DNA from: Gammaproteobacteria bacterium | GTDB taxonomy: Bacteria > Pseudomonadota > Gammaproteobacteria > Ga0077536 | DNA: 64,000 bases | Direction: 5' to 3' | NCBI GenBank assembly: GCA_021773835.1 | Contig: JAJFJQ010000008.1 | Location: forward strand, 62,001 to 126,000 | In this document: piece after piece, positions 63,600-64,000 of the stretch | How positions within the stretch are numbered: position 1 is the stretch's first letter | How the letters are laid out: each line of letters starts with the position of its first letter | The notes under the pieces: generated by a model | Told to the model about the DNA's origin: nothing | Databases searched by the model: none | The model's input: the letters and a program-made list of their open reading frames with translations, nothing else | Translations under genes and position numbers: made by a program

Positions 63600-64000
63600 T
63601 CATTGGGAAGTTTTAAATCTTGCGATCCGCTCGGCATTGGCCGGGTGCGTCGATAGATATTTTAGCCAGCCGCCAGTTTTTGTACCCGCTTGAGCTTCGT
63701 CTTCAGCATGCGCACGCACACACTCAGGAAGCGTTTCCTCTTCTTCGAATGCGCAACGCTCGATGCGCTCCATGAAAGTGGCAAAATGTATTGGGTCGAG
63801 CCCTATGTCGCGCATCCTCTCCAGCGCATAGTCGTCAGCCTCGGATTCAAACTCACGCGAGTATGCGGATTGCACCAACACGCTAGGTAACGCCAACACC
63901 AACGTTCCCGCTGAACTCACGTCGCCAATGATCAGGAGACCCAGCACCGCCAGCCATGAATGACGGATCACTTGACGCAGGCTGTGGCGATGAACGACGT
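63600..64000 (-). CDS. M48-family metalloprotease, N-terminus beyond the window
   Basis: The frame stays open to the window edge (VVHRHSLRQVIRHSW), so this is a C-terminal piece of about 133 residues. The residues at the edge match the tail of the HExGHxxxRHS zinc motif of M48 peptidases (the HE part lies outside). Further on it has a membrane segment, SREFESEADDYALERM with the third zinc ligand Glu, and the C-terminal STHPANAERIARF typical of HtpX/BepA-type proteases. It would be an envelope-bound protease. Confidence 0.88.
   Translation of the reverse strand, partial: VVHRHSLRQVIRHSWLAVLGLLIIGDVSSAGTLVLALPSVLVQSAYSREFESEADDYALERMRDIGLDPIHFATFMERIERCAFEEEETLPECVRAHAEDEAQAGTKTGGWLKYLSTHPANAERIARFKTSQ

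Noticed and set aside
1-64000. tRNA, rRNA, CRISPR array, prophage, insertion sequence or replication origin
   Set aside because: No T-loop with paired arms, no rRNA motif, no regular spaced repeats, no integrase, transposase or phage structural gene was found on reading both strands.

Overview
The window is bacterial, densely coded and of moderate GC. Nearly every gene has close relatives among Proteobacteria, and the mix of genes suggests a gammaproteobacterium. It holds type I secretion parts, DUF1329, a PQQ dehydrogenase, CinA and many CoA-linked catabolic genes. There is no rRNA, tRNA or clear marker protein, so the taxonomic call is an inference. No phage, insertion sequence, CRISPR array or plasmid backbone was seen.

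Layout. 0-5 kb: the 3' part of a beta-carbonic anhydrase, then an overlapping three-gene operon for a tripartite exporter (ABC-like protein, HlyD adaptor, TolC channel) whose ATPase domain has lost its catalytic motifs. 5-11 kb: a citrate-synthase-family lyase and several exported proteins (two-VOC-domain protein, DUF1329 protein, beta-propeller) separated by short inverted-repeat elements. 11-22 kb: hydantoinase A/B with a zinc-ribbon partner, divergent from a D-aminoacylase-like amidohydrolase and an iron alcohol dehydrogenase; then a periplasmic cupin, an SDR, a SnoaL-like protein and small unknown proteins. 22-31 kb: LysR regulator, alpha/beta hydrolase with a small partner, HExxH protein, M20 amidohydrolase, enoyl-CoA hydratase-like protein, two tandem MFS transporters that share a duplicated leader, and an alpha/beta hydrolase without a serine nucleophile. 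31-35 kb: FecR-domain protein, receiver-like/Ser-Thr kinase fusion and sulfotransferase on the minus strand. 35-40 kb: a molybdenum hydroxylase operon (FAD, 2Fe-2S and Mo subunits, a MoaD-like protein, a hydrolase). 40-45 kb: tandem glutathione S-transferases, an acyl-CoA carboxyltransferase, a dienelactone hydrolase and CinA. 45-54 kb: P450 and MFS, then HpaB-type hydroxylase, C-C hydrolase, extradiol dioxygenase, alpha-methylacyl-CoA racemase and acyl-CoA dehydrogenase, which together look like an aromatic-ring meta-cleavage and side-chain oxidation cluster. 54-64 kb: a probable structured RNA with terminator, a GFA protein, an ACP-adenylation-acyltransferase megaprotein, an unknown protein, SDR, class I aldolase, PQQ dehydrogenase, class III CoA-transferase and the end of an M48 protease.

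Taken together this is a catabolic/accessory region for cyclic, aromatic or lipid-like compounds: uptake (MFS), oxygenation (P450, HpaB, Mo hydroxylase), ring cleavage, CoA activation and beta-oxidation, with glutathione and alcohol dehydrogenase side steps. The most unusual items are the exporter with a dead ATPase, the kinase with a degenerate receiver beside FecR, the three-domain lipid-activation protein, the structured RNA near 53.8 kb and the repeat family at 5-10 kb.
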